From: Paenibacillus phyllosphaerae
Lineage (GTDB): Bacteria; Bacillota; Bacilli; Paenibacillales; Paenibacillaceae
NCBI RefSeq assembly: GCF_014192105.1
Contig: NZ_JACHXK010000001.1
Location: 310,001-374,000 of the forward strand
Direction: 5' to 3'
DNA length: 64,000 nucleotides
Positions 17,735 through 25,042 of the stretch are shown one piece after another. Numbering within the stretch: the first letter of the stretch is position 1; each line of letters opens with the position of its first letter. The translations under genes and the position numbers were made by a program. The notes under the pieces were generated by a model that was not told where the DNA came from, ran no database searches, and worked only from the letters and a program-made list of their open reading frames with translations.

Positions 17735-17994
17735 CAGTTTTTTTAATGAAAATAAGGGCTGTTTGCGTTTTCATCCCTGTTTAACGAAATCCTGATCATT
17801 AATAATATCATTAACACAATGGCTTTTTCCCTCATTTCAGAGGGTTATTAACAACCTTCACCTTAATCATGGAAGACACTCAGCTTCAAGGATAATCAGA
17901 ACCGATGTCAGTAAGCCCACCGGAAAACTAATCACGAATCACTGATTTTTTTATTGTTTTTTCGTGTCAACCCGTTTCTTTTGATAGCGTTTTA

Positions 17995-18017
17995 TGCTAA
18001 AATGAAAGCGCTAACAA
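17995..18017 (+). promoter_or_regulatory. Extended -10 and perfect CcpA cre site before the LytTR gene
   Basis: TGcTAAAAT (17995-18003) is an extended -10. It runs into ATGAAAGCGCTAACAA (18002-18017), which matches the cre consensus WTGNAANCGNWNNCWW at every defined position. A cre overlapping the start point is the classical arrangement for CcpA repression. Confidence 0.78.
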
Positions 18018-18044
18018 ATTCATCGGATTGAGGGGGCATTTGGA

Positions 18045-18368
18045 GTGATGAATGTAGCGCAGGAAGTTCGCAACGTGTATGAGAACTTTGAGATCGACAA
18101 GGACATTCTCTTCTTCAAAGTTGGTCGCAACGGCATCGTCAGCTTCCACGGCAGAAACTACAACATAAAAAAAATTATGCCGACGGAGCAACTGAACGGC
18201 TTTATCGCAAGCGGCCAATTCGTGAAGGCAAGTTCGAACTGTTATGTGAACGTAGGGAAGATCATCGCTATTGAGGATGGCATGATTCGCTTCGACCACG
18301 GCATCGAGTCCAAACTTGTACCTGTTTCCATGTGGCACCAATCCCATCTCAGAAGCTTGCTGTCCTAA
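18045..18368 (+). CDS. Stand-alone LytTR DNA-binding domain protein
   Basis: The 107-residue product is essentially one LytTR domain: ILFFKVGRNGIVSFHGRNYNIKKIMPTEQLN, then FVKASSNCYVNVGKIIAIEDGMIRFDHG. These match the beta-strand DNA-binding fold of LytR/AgrA response regulators (vhR.shlVNl.hI) with a changed 'R' (SSNCYVN). There is no receiver domain and no membrane segment. The GTG at 18045 is preceded by GAGGGGG; an ATG follows directly at 18048. Its promoter carries a perfect cre site, so it is probably repressed on preferred sugars. Its targets are unknown; the divergent GH43 cluster is a candidate. Confidence 0.82.
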   Translation: MMNVAQEVRNVYENFEIDKDILFFKVGRNGIVSFHGRNYNIKKIMPTEQLNGFIASGQFVKASSNCYVNVGKIIAIEDGMIRFDHGIESKLVPVSMWHQSHLRSLLS

Positions 18369-18395
18369 GAGGACGCCTACCATACAAGTCACTAG

Positions 18396-18433
18396 AGAGC
18401 CTTGTCTCCTTCCACCAGAGCAAGGCTCTTGCT
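18396..18433 (+). terminator. Terminator of the LytTR gene
   Basis: AGAGCCTTG (18396-18404) pairs with CAAGGCTCT (18421-18429), followed by TTGCTTATG. Confidence 0.78.
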
Positions 18434-18524
18434 TATGTGTAAATTTGCCAATCCCTCCTTCTCATAAGGGAAGGCTGCACGAAGTACAATACGTTTACGC
18501 GAATGACGAAAGGAGGGACTTTCC

Positions 18525-18614
18525 ATGGCCAAGCAGCAAGGACACGGCAAGCAAAATACGCAAACCAAATCCAACAAGAACAACGGCAATAACAACGGCG
18601 GCAGCGAGAGCTAA
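18525..18614 (+). CDS. 29-residue Lys/Gln/Asn/Gly-rich small protein, possibly a minor spore protein
   Basis: The frame begins ATGGCCAAGCAGCAAGG with AAAGGAGGGA at good spacing upstream and ends TAA at 18612-18614. The peptide starts MAKQQGHGKQNT and is dominated by Lys, Gln, Asn, Gly and Ser with no hydrophobic residues after Met. This composition resembles minor small acid-soluble spore proteins, but I do not recognise a specific family. The strong ribosome site and the isolated position between two terminators support a real gene. Confidence 0.65.
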   Translation: MAKQQGHGKQNTQTKSNKNNGNNNGGSES

Positions 18615-18641
18615 TCGCTTCGGATGACGGTTCGAGAAAAG

Positions 18642-18676
18642 CAAAAAGACCGGAGAGGCTAGTCCTCCCCGGTCCT
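18642..18676 (-). terminator. Terminator of the MarR-family gene
   Basis: On the minus strand GGACCGGGGAGGAC pairs with a CTCTCCGGTC arm and is followed by TTTTTG. It also lies 28 bp beyond the stop of the 29-residue gene. Confidence 0.85.
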
Positions 18677-18709
18677 TCGCATGCTCGCCTTTCGTTACTA
18701 GCCACGCTG

Positions 18710-19171
18710 TTACTCGCTATCCGGTTTGCCTTTGTTCGCCTCATCCATATTCCGGTTAATCTGCATGAGCAGCCGCGTTAATTCGCCGACATCCTGCCGC
18801 GATAGGCCGGAGAACATTTTGTCCCGAATTTCCCGCTGCTTCTCCTTCAAATTCCTGACGATCTGTCTCGCTTCGTCCGTGACGGACAGCAGCACGACCC
18901 GGCGATCCTCTTCCGCTCGCTCGCGAACGATCAATCCCATCTCCATCAGCTTGTCCGCGATGCCGGTGATCGCCCCTGGGGTCACGAACAGTTGCTCCGC
19001 AATGGATGACGCTTTCTGCGGCCCGTCTTCGTTCAGCCGAACCAGTATTCGCGCTTGCAGCGCATTAAGCCCCTGGCTGCTGCCTTTGGTCCACTCCGCG
19101 TCCATTCGTCTGCGCAGTTGTATGAAGGCGTGATCCAGCTGCTTCAGTTCCTGTTGTTCACGATCAGTCAT
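18710..19171 (-). CDS. MarR family transcriptional regulator
   Basis: This 153-residue winged-helix protein shows QGLNALQARILVRLNEDGPQKASSIAEQLFVTPGAITGIADKLMEMGLIVRERAEEDRRVVLLSVTDEARQIV. That is the helix-turn-helix followed by the wing DRR motif of MarR proteins. It should act as a dimeric repressor. No effector or target is evident: the neighbouring genes are a 29-residue peptide on the other strand and, beyond structured repeat R1 copy C, the urease operon. Confidence 0.9.
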   Translation of the reverse strand: MTDREQQELKQLDHAFIQLRRRMDAEWTKGSSQGLNALQARILVRLNEDGPQKASSIAEQLFVTPGAITGIADKLMEMGLIVRERAEEDRRVVLLSVTDEARQIVRNLKEKQREIRDKMFSGLSRQDVGELTRLLMQINRNMDEANKGKPDSE

Positions 19172-19310
19172 AATATGAAATCCCCCTGCCGATCCATATT
19201 TCTATATTATTAAATGTAGAGTAAGGCGATTGGAATGTAAAGGAGGGGAGTGCCCCCTGGCCCCTAAAGGGGAGAGCTAGGGCTGCCGCCCTCGTGCACC
19301 CGCTGGTTCG

Positions 19311-19675
19311 TTAGGGCTGTGCCCTAAAACCGTTTAGTTGCCTCCCCCTTCCCCCTCCAACGGAGGAGAACCAGAGGGCCACGGCCCAGCTTATGCTTCC
19401 GAAGTGAGTTTTCCCTTGGAAAACTCTGAGGACACCCGTAAGCGGCTATATGTGAAACGCGGCCGTCTTCGATGTGTCCTTTCGCAATGGGCTCGCATTT
19501 GTCCTTACCGGAAAATTAGGCATGTGAACATGCCTGCTTCCTGTTGGTCGGACAAAGCTTTCTTTCGAGCTTCGTTCGTCACTTTGATGCCTTGGGGTGG
19601 AAATCCGGTACTTCGCTGATTTTGATATCATACGTGCTGACTCTCGCTTGACGTCCACTTTGTGGACACGCTTGA
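19311..19675 (+). repeat. Structured intergenic repeat R1, copy C
   Basis: The plan matches copy A: TAGGG/CCCTA (19312-19326), CCTCC/GGAGG, GGGC/GCCC, GAGTTTTC/GGAAAACTC, the ACGCGGCCGTCTTCGATG block, TTTGTCC paired with GGACAAA (19498-19504 with 19550-19556), AAGCTT/GAGCTT and GTCCAC-ttt-GTGGAC (19653-19667). The long stem encloses AGGCATGT/ACATGCCT (19518-19525 with 19528-19535), unrelated in sequence to the hairpin at that place in A and B. Extra GC-rich hairpins (about 19240-19300) precede it. In the 691-bp gap 19172-19862 the remaining part holds only the ureD terminator and a short TTGCC/GGCAA hairpin. Confidence 0.85.
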
Positions 19676-19822
19676 CTTTTCTGGCGTTCAAGCATACCTA
19701 CACCGCCCCTTGAATGGTCGTACTCGCGAATGATTATACGTGTCGACAAGCTCGAGGTTGCTTTCTATTAACTTGCCCTTGGAAGGCAAGACATCAATCA
19801 CGATCACTTATTTGTCCAAAAC

Positions 19823-19848
19823 AAAAAGCTCTGTCGTCGACAGAGCTC
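19823..19848 (-). terminator. Terminator of the urease operon
   Basis: On the minus strand AGCTCTGTC pairs perfectly with GACAGAGCT, followed by TTTTG. It overlies the end of the operon just after the ureD stop codon. Confidence 0.9.
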
Positions 19849-19862
19849 ATGCGCTAAACTAC

Positions 19863-20756
19863 CTACTTCGAGAACTTCAGCGGCGCCAAGCCCAGCAACT
19901 CTTGGCGGAGCGCCCCCCATGCTACCGCGAGCACTTCCTGCAGCGCCCACGCGGTCGTGCCTGCCGCCATGACGGCGAGACCATGCTTGTGCGTTGCCGT
20001 GACGCCGGCGGATACCTGCTGTCCGGGGCGTCCTGGCCATGCCTCGATCGCTTGGCGCACTGCCTCGATATGTCGGCTCGCGAGCCGATCGGAGAAAGCG
20101 TAGAATACGCCCGTATGCGTCATTTCGGCCAGACAGCCGGGTGCAGAGAGCATTTGGTCGGCCGGCACGATCCGCTGATTTTGAGCAAAGATCAGCTCGC
20201 CATCGAGCAGCACCTGCAGTTTGCTGCGATACTGTTGATAATGGAACAGCTCGCCGCGCAGCGTACGCCCGGGACAGAGCACCTCGGCCTGCATCCATAC
20301 CGCCCCCGGAGCAAGTTCAACTCTCGTATCGGCCGCGAACAGCGCGTCTTTATACAGCATAACCGGCTCGGGCATCGATTCGACGACCGCTTGTTCGCCG
20401 AGCACGAAACGCTGGTTCAACCTGCTGCCGAGCGGCGTATTCAAGCTGCTCGGATGCACCTTCGTATAGGATTGGTTAGTAACGTAGACATGCGCGCCTT
20501 CTTGTACATTCCACGCCATATCGTAACAATCGCCTTCGAGCAATCCAGGCGATACGTCCATGACGATTACACCAAGCGGACCCCCGAGCGGGAAGGCCTT
20601 GGCGATCTTGATCGGCGCGTTATGAAACTTGGCCTCCAGCCTGGTCTGGCCGCCATAGGTTCCGAAGGTAGCACGAAGGTGCGACACGCGCAGTGCCGCA
20701 CCTTCACTCTTAGGCGTGATGAGCGTGTCCATGTCCGTGCGCATGATCATGGTCAT
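19863..20756 (-). CDS. ureD: Urease accessory protein UreD (UreH)
   Basis: The family segments are [56 protein letters not shown] and the [10 protein letters not shown] strand, followed by a long beta-rich body. UreD docks on apo-urease and, with UreF and UreG, passes nickel to the active site. An open frame extends to 20915 inside ureG, but the conserved protein begins only after the [10 protein letters not shown] stretch. I use the ATG at 20756 (297 residues); the ATGs at 20750, 20744 and 20732 are also possible. The gene overlaps the 3' end of ureG and is the last of the operon. Confidence 0.9.
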   Translation of the reverse strand: MTMIMRTDMDTLITPKSEGAALRVSHLRATFGTYGGQTRLEAKFHNAPIKIAKAFPLGGPLGVIVMDVSPGLLEGDCYDMAWNVQEGAHVYVTNQSYTKVHPSSLNTPLGSRLNQRFVLGEQAVVESMPEPVMLYKDALFAADTRVELAPGAVWMQAEVLCPGRTLRGELFHYQQYRSKLQVLLDGELIFAQNQRIVPADQMLSAPGCLAEMTHTGVFYAFSDRLASRHIEAVRQAIEAWPGRPGQQVSAGVTATHKHGLAVMAAGTTAWALQEVLAVAWGALRQELLGLAPLKFSK

Positions 20757-21432
20757 GCGTATGCGCCGTTCCTTGTGCATGGGCGAGTTCGTGAACGAGC
20801 CAGGAAACGATTTTGTCGGTACCGATGCCGCCATGCAGGTTGGAGAATACATACGGGCGATCGCCGCGCATTTTGATCGTATCGGCCTCCATAACCTCCA
20901 AGCTTGCTCCGACATATGGCGCCAGGTCGATTTTGTTCACGACGAGCAGATCGGAGCGCATGATGCCCGGTCCGCCTTTGCGCGGGATTTTCTCCCCTTG
21001 GGCCACGTCAATGATATAGATGAAGCGATCGACCAGCTCCGGGCTGAATGCCGCCGCCAGATTGTCGCCGCCGCTCTCGATGAAGATGAGATCCAGCTTG
21101 CCGAACCGATTCGTCAGTTCGTCGACGGCTTCGAAGTTCATCGAAGCGTCCTCGCGAATCGCCGTATGCGGGCAGCCGCCTGTCTCAACGCCGATAATGC
21201 GCTCTTCCGGCAGCACGCCGGTCGCAGCCAGAATACGAGCGTCTTCCTTCGTATAGATATCGTTCGTAATGACGGCAAGACTGTATTGGTCCTTCAGCGC
21301 GGCAGACAATTTCTCCACGAGCTGCGTCTTGCCGGAACCTACCGGTCCTCCGATACCGATCCGGATCGGACGCGACTCCTTCACAACCGGTTTCTCCCAT
21401 TCAACATGCGTATGTCCTTGTCCTTGACACAT
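20710..21432 (-). CDS. ureG: Urease accessory GTPase UreG with C-terminal histidine-rich tail
   Basis: UreG is the SIMIBI GTPase that delivers nickel to urease. The P-loop [21 protein letters not shown] (the conserved CPH nickel site), FIESGGDN and VVNKIDLAP guanine motif are all present. At 240 residues it is longer than usual because of a C-terminal tail ending [18 protein letters not shown]; the N-terminus [12 protein letters not shown] also has metal ligands. His-rich stretches in UreG homologues are usually N-terminal. With ureE missing from this operon, the tail may provide nickel storage. GGGAGG precedes the ATG. Confidence 0.96.
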   Translation of the reverse strand: MCQGQGHTHVEWEKPVVKESRPIRIGIGGPVGSGKTQLVEKLSAALKDQYSLAVITNDIYTKEDARILAATGVLPEERIIGVETGGCPHTAIREDASMNFEAVDELTNRFGKLDLIFIESGGDNLAAAFSPELVDRFIYIIDVAQGEKIPRKGGPGIMRSDLLVVNKIDLAPYVGASLEVMEADTIKMRGDRPYVFSNLHGGIGTDKIVSWLVHELAHAQGTAHTHDHDHAHGHGHAHHA

Positions 21433-21465
21433 GGCGATCGCCTCCCATTATTGGTTAACTGCTTC

Positions 21466-22182
21466 TTATGACATGAATAAGCGTGAATATAAGGTTTCGT
21501 GGCGGATCATCGCAAGCTCCGCCATCGGCATATTCGTATAGGCGTCTTCCGGCTCCAACTCCCGGACTTCCTGCCAAGCAGCCGCGGCGGCGGGCGTCAG
21601 TCTGGCGATGATCGACTGGCCCTCCATCTGCCCCATCGAGATCAACCGCAGCGCGCTGTTAATGCAGGTGACGATACACGTGTACAAATAACCTTGAACC
21701 GCTTGCTCAAGCGGAATGCCCAGCCGCACGCAGGCCATGCCGAAGACGAGCGGATGCGACGACAGCGATCGTCCGTCCCGAAGCGCGATCGCTATCGGTC
21801 CGCAATCGACCTGCGGGAACATGTGGCCGAGCAGCTGCAGCAAGCGACGCCCCATTTTCTCGATACCGGACCGCGTCTCGAAAGCCACGCGCTGCAGATG
21901 AACGAGCCGTTCGACGGCAAACAGCCGCTCCCACTGTCCTTCCGGTATATCGCGGTAGGCCGCCTTAATGATCATCGCATCCGATGTGGCCCAGCTCTGG
22001 CGAAGCATCGCCCGCACGTAAGCCTCCAGCTGCGCGCTGGTCGTCAGACGTCCCTCTTGAACGAGCGTCTCCAGCCCAAAAGAATGCGAGAATCCGCCGA
22101 TCGGAAGCGCCGAATCGAGCAGCTGCTGCAGCGCAAGCCACGGCACGATCGGCTGCTCAGCTGAATTGTTGTGCGCGTTCAT
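21466..22182 (-). CDS. ureF: Urease accessory protein UreF
   Basis: This 238-residue all-helical protein starts with the typical UreF segment LLDSALPIGGFSHSFGLETLVQEGRL and has RLLQLL...P and GMACVRLGIPLEQAVQGYLYTCIVTCINSALRLISMGQ. UreF links UreD to UreG and gates GTPase activity during nickel insertion. GAGGTGG precedes the ATG. It lies 26 bp after ureC, leaving no room for ureE, and 33 bp before ureG. Confidence 0.95.
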   Translation of the reverse strand: MNAHNNSAEQPIVPWLALQQLLDSALPIGGFSHSFGLETLVQEGRLTTSAQLEAYVRAMLRQSWATSDAMIIKAAYRDIPEGQWERLFAVERLVHLQRVAFETRSGIEKMGRRLLQLLGHMFPQVDCGPIAIALRDGRSLSSHPLVFGMACVRLGIPLEQAVQGYLYTCIVTCINSALRLISMGQMEGQSIIARLTPAAAAAWQEVRELEPEDAYTNMPMAELAMIRHETLYSRLFMS

Positions 22183-22208
22183 GCTGCCACCTCACCTTAC
22201 GTCGCAAT

Positions 22209-23924
22209 CTAGAACAGAAAATACCGTTGGGCCATCGGCAGCACGTCCGCAGGCTCGCATGTCGCCGGCACGCCGTCCACCTTCACTTCATACGTCTCCG
22301 GATCGACTTCGATCTTCGGCGTCGCATCGTTATGGATCATGTCCTTCTTGGTCACGGTCCGGCAGCCGCGGATCGGCTCCACACGCTTCGCAAGCCCAAG
22401 CTTCTCTTTAATGCCGAGGTCGAACGCCGCCTGCGAGACGAACGTGATCGAACTCGAAGCGACTGCTTTGCCGAAGGCGCCGAACATCGGACGGCCGAAT
22501 ACCGGCTGGGGCGTCGGGATGGAAGCATTGGGGTCGCCCATCTGCGCAAAAGCGATCATGCCGCCCTTAAGCACCAAATCCGGCTTCACCCCGAAGAACA
22601 TTGGGCTCCAGATCGCCAAATCCGCGTACTTGCCGGGCTCGATCGAGCCGACCAGATGCGAGATACCGTGCGTAATCGCGGGGTTGATCGTATATTTGGC
22701 CACATACCGCTTGATGCGGAAATTATCCGCGTCCGCCGTATCCGGAGCAAGCGGCCCGCGCTGTTTCTTCATCTTATCCGCGGTCTGCCACGTGCGGATG
22801 ATGACCTCGCCTACGCGGCCCATGGCCTGCGAATCCGAGCTGAGCATGCTGAACACGCCCATATCGTGCAAAATATCTTCGGCCGCGATCGTCTCCGGCC
22901 GGATCCGGGAATCCGCGAAGGCGACATCTTCCGGAATGCTGCTGTCCAAGTGATGGCAGACCATCAACATGTCGAGATGCTCTTCGATCGTATTGATCGT
23001 ATAGGGGCGCGTCGGATTGGTCGACGACGGCAGCACGTTCAGCTCGCCAGCCGCGCGGATAATGTCCGGCGCATGTCCGCCTCCCGCACCTTCCGTATGA
23101 TAGGTATGTATCGTACGTCCTTTGAATGCGGCCAGCGTATCCTCCAGGAAGCCCGCTTCATTCAGCGTATCGGTATGGATCGCGACCTGAACGTCATATT
23201 GATCGGCCGCGGTTAGACAGGCATCGATCGCCGCCGGCGTCGTGCCCCAGTCCTCATGCAGCTTCAAGCCGATTGCGCCTGCTTCGATCTGCTCGATCAG
23301 CGGCTCTATAAAGGAAGCGTTGCCTTTGCCGGTAAACCCGATATTCATCGGGAACGCTTCGGCTGCCTCAAGCATCCGCGCCATATGCCAAGCTCCCGGC
23401 GTTACGGTCGTCGCGTTCGTCCCGGTTGCCGGGCCTGTGCCCCCGCCGATCATCGTCGTCACCCCGGACGATAGCGCCGTCTCGATTTGCTGCGGACAGA
23501 TGAAGTGGATGTGCGTGTCGATACCGCCTGCCGTCACGATTTTGCCCTCGCCGGCGATGACCTCGGTGCTCGCACCTACAATCATATTCGGCATGACGCC
23601 GTCCATAATGTCCGGGTTACCTGCCTTGCCTATGCCGACAATGACGCCATCCCGAATCCCGATATCGGCCTTCACGATGCCCCAATGGTCGATAATGACC
23701 GCATTCGTGATGAGCGTATCGAGCACGCCGTCATCTCGCAGCGCGCCGCTCGATTGCCCCATTCCGTCACGGATGACCTTGCCGCCGCCGAACTTGCACT
23801 CGTCGCCGTAGACGGTATAATCCCCCTCGATCTGCGCCCACAGCTCGGTATCCGCCAGGCGGACAGCGTCCCCTGTTGTAGGGCCGAACATATTCGCATA
23901 ATTGACACGGTCCATCCTGCTCAT
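22209..23924 (-). CDS. ureC: Urease alpha subunit
   Basis: This is the catalytic subunit that hydrolyses urea to ammonia and carbamate at a di-nickel centre. Visible active-site elements are [13 protein letters not shown] (nickel HxH), [15 protein letters not shown] (carbamylated Lys), [26 protein letters not shown] and the flap MLMVCHHLD with the mobile Cys and His; [12 protein letters not shown] carries the last metal Asp. I chose the ATG at 23924 ([19 protein letters not shown], 571 residues): it overlaps the ureB stop by 4 bases and has AAGGAGA before it. The in-frame TTG at 23942 is less likely. Confidence 0.97.
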   Translation of the reverse strand: MSRMDRVNYANMFGPTTGDAVRLADTELWAQIEGDYTVYGDECKFGGGKVIRDGMGQSSGALRDDGVLDTLITNAVIIDHWGIVKADIGIRDGVIVGIGKAGNPDIMDGVMPNMIVGASTEVIAGEGKIVTAGGIDTHIHFICPQQIETALSSGVTTMIGGGTGPATGTNATTVTPGAWHMARMLEAAEAFPMNIGFTGKGNASFIEPLIEQIEAGAIGLKLHEDWGTTPAAIDACLTAADQYDVQVAIHTDTLNEAGFLEDTLAAFKGRTIHTYHTEGAGGGHAPDIIRAAGELNVLPSSTNPTRPYTINTIEEHLDMLMVCHHLDSSIPEDVAFADSRIRPETIAAEDILHDMGVFSMLSSDSQAMGRVGEVIIRTWQTADKMKKQRGPLAPDTADADNFRIKRYVAKYTINPAITHGISHLVGSIEPGKYADLAIWSPMFFGVKPDLVLKGGMIAFAQMGDPNASIPTPQPVFGRPMFGAFGKAVASSSITFVSQAAFDLGIKEKLGLAKRVEPIRGCRTVTKKDMIHNDATPKIEVDPETYEVKVDGVPATCEPADVLPMAQRYFLF

Positions 23925-24289
23925 GGCGTCTCTCCTTCCCAAGCGGCCAGCCGCGCCTTTACATCCTCCGGCATAGCGCCGCGGATGGCCTCGCCATTGC
24001 TGAGGCCGTTCAGACCGTAAGAGCGCTTCGCGCCGCCAAGCTCAACGAGTTCGACCGGCTTCTCTTCCCCGGGCTCGAAACGGACTGCCGTGCCGGCTGG
24101 AATATTGAGCCTCATCCCGAATGCAGCTTCACGGTCGAAGGACAGCCCCCGATTCACCTCGAAAAAATGAAAATGCGATCCGACCTGCACCGGACGGTCG
24201 CCTTTGTTGACGACGATAATCTCGATCGTAGCCCGGCCCGCATTCAGTTCAATCTCGCCGGGGACTATACGGTATTCACCAGGTATCAT
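23921..24289 (-). CDS. ureB: Urease beta subunit
   Basis: The 122-residue protein starts [19 protein letters not shown] and continues [52 protein letters not shown], an almost canonical UreB. It is a structural subunit that braces the active-site face of UreC. Separate ureA, ureB and ureC genes are the usual bacterial form. Its stop codon overlaps the ureC start. Confidence 0.97.
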   Translation of the reverse strand: MIPGEYRIVPGEIELNAGRATIEIIVVNKGDRPVQVGSHFHFFEVNRGLSFDREAAFGMRLNIPAGTAVRFEPGEEKPVELVELGGAKRSYGLNGLSNGEAIRGAMPEDVKARLAAWEGETP

Positions 24290-24327
24290 GCTCCCACTCC
24301 CATGCTTTATATATTAATGAAGTAATG

Positions 24328-24633
24328 CTAATGCGTGATCGGATGGTGGATCGTAACTAGCTTCGTCCCGTCCGGGAATGTCGCCTCTACCTGCACCTCA
24401 TGGATCATCTCCGGAATGCCGGGCATCACCTGTTCGCGTTTCAGTATCGTCGTGCCGAATTCCATCAACTGCGCAACAGTCAAACCGTCGCGCGCTCCCT
24501 CCATAATTTCGGAAGTAATCAGAGCCACGCTCTCCGGATAGTTCAGCTTCACCCCGCGATTCAACCGCCTGCGGGCCAGATCGGCCGCAATGGTAATTAG
24601 TAGCTTTTCCTTCTCGCGTTCGGTTAGTTGCAT
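24328..24633 (-). CDS. ureA: Urease gamma subunit
   Basis: The 101-residue protein shows [39 protein letters not shown], then MEFGTTIL and [31 protein letters not shown], matching UreA along its whole length. It is the first gene of the operon; GGGAG precedes the start. Its leader is about 140 nt from the predicted promoter at 24783-24811. Confidence 0.97.
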   Translation of the reverse strand: MQLTEREKEKLLITIAADLARRRLNRGVKLNYPESVALITSEIMEGARDGLTVAQLMEFGTTILKREQVMPGIPEMIHEVQVEATFPDGTKLVTIHHPITH

Positions 24634-24782
24634 ATTACTCGTCTCCCTCGCCAGATTTGTATCGATAAGTTTCTTCCCATGTTTCCATCAGGAAGGACCC
24701 AATTTAACCTTCATCCACCAGTCTAGTGAGCTTACATAACAGCATCGCATCGACAACTGCTATAATTTACCGTGTTAGACTC

Positions 24783-24836
24783 ATTATAGCGACCAGTCAC
24801 AAGCAAGTAAACCACTTCATGTTATATTTTCTTACA
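24783..24836 (-). promoter_or_regulatory. Urease promoter with perfect GlnR/TnrA box
   Basis: On the minus strand TTTACT (24811-24806) and TATAAT (24788-24783) are 17 bases apart. Upstream, 24820-24836 reads TGTTATATTTTCTTACA on the plus strand, matching the GlnR/TnrA consensus TGTNANAWWWTMTNACA at every defined position. Its centre is about 52 bases before the predicted start point, close to the position of activating TnrA sites (about -49 to -51) in Bacillus subtilis. Nitrogen-limited expression of urease is the clear prediction. Nothing else firm is seen in the 409-bp gap between ureA and ilvD. Confidence 0.85.
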
Positions 24837-25042
24837 CCAAAATTCTTCCATTAGACAATTTCCGCTGTCGTTTGCTGTCGGACGACTGTCCTCTGGTAGA
24901 GGATTGTTGCCTAGCCAATTATCCTTTCGTGTGGTAGACTATCAAGTATTAAACTTTATTCCGTGTGAGCTTTCTAAGCGGCATTCTGCCTGCAATAGTA
25001 AGAATAAACACAGTTCTCAGACAACAATAAGGAGGAACAGAT

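Noticed and set aside
19696-19822. Possible decayed extra R1 fragment (GACAAGCTCGAG and CCCTTGG near 19742-19790)
   Set aside because: Only short matches to the GGACAAAGCTC and CCTTGG blocks; not above chance by eye.
22209-23942. Long opposite-strand frames (for example 410 residues over ureF/ureC, and 189 and 204 residues)
   Set aside because: They are antisense shadows caused by codon bias in a GC-rich gene; the products are Arg/His-rich and lack domains.
24761-24766. Plus-strand TATAAT as an ilvD promoter
   Set aside because: No -35 match 16-18 bases upstream, and it is about 280 bp from ilvD.
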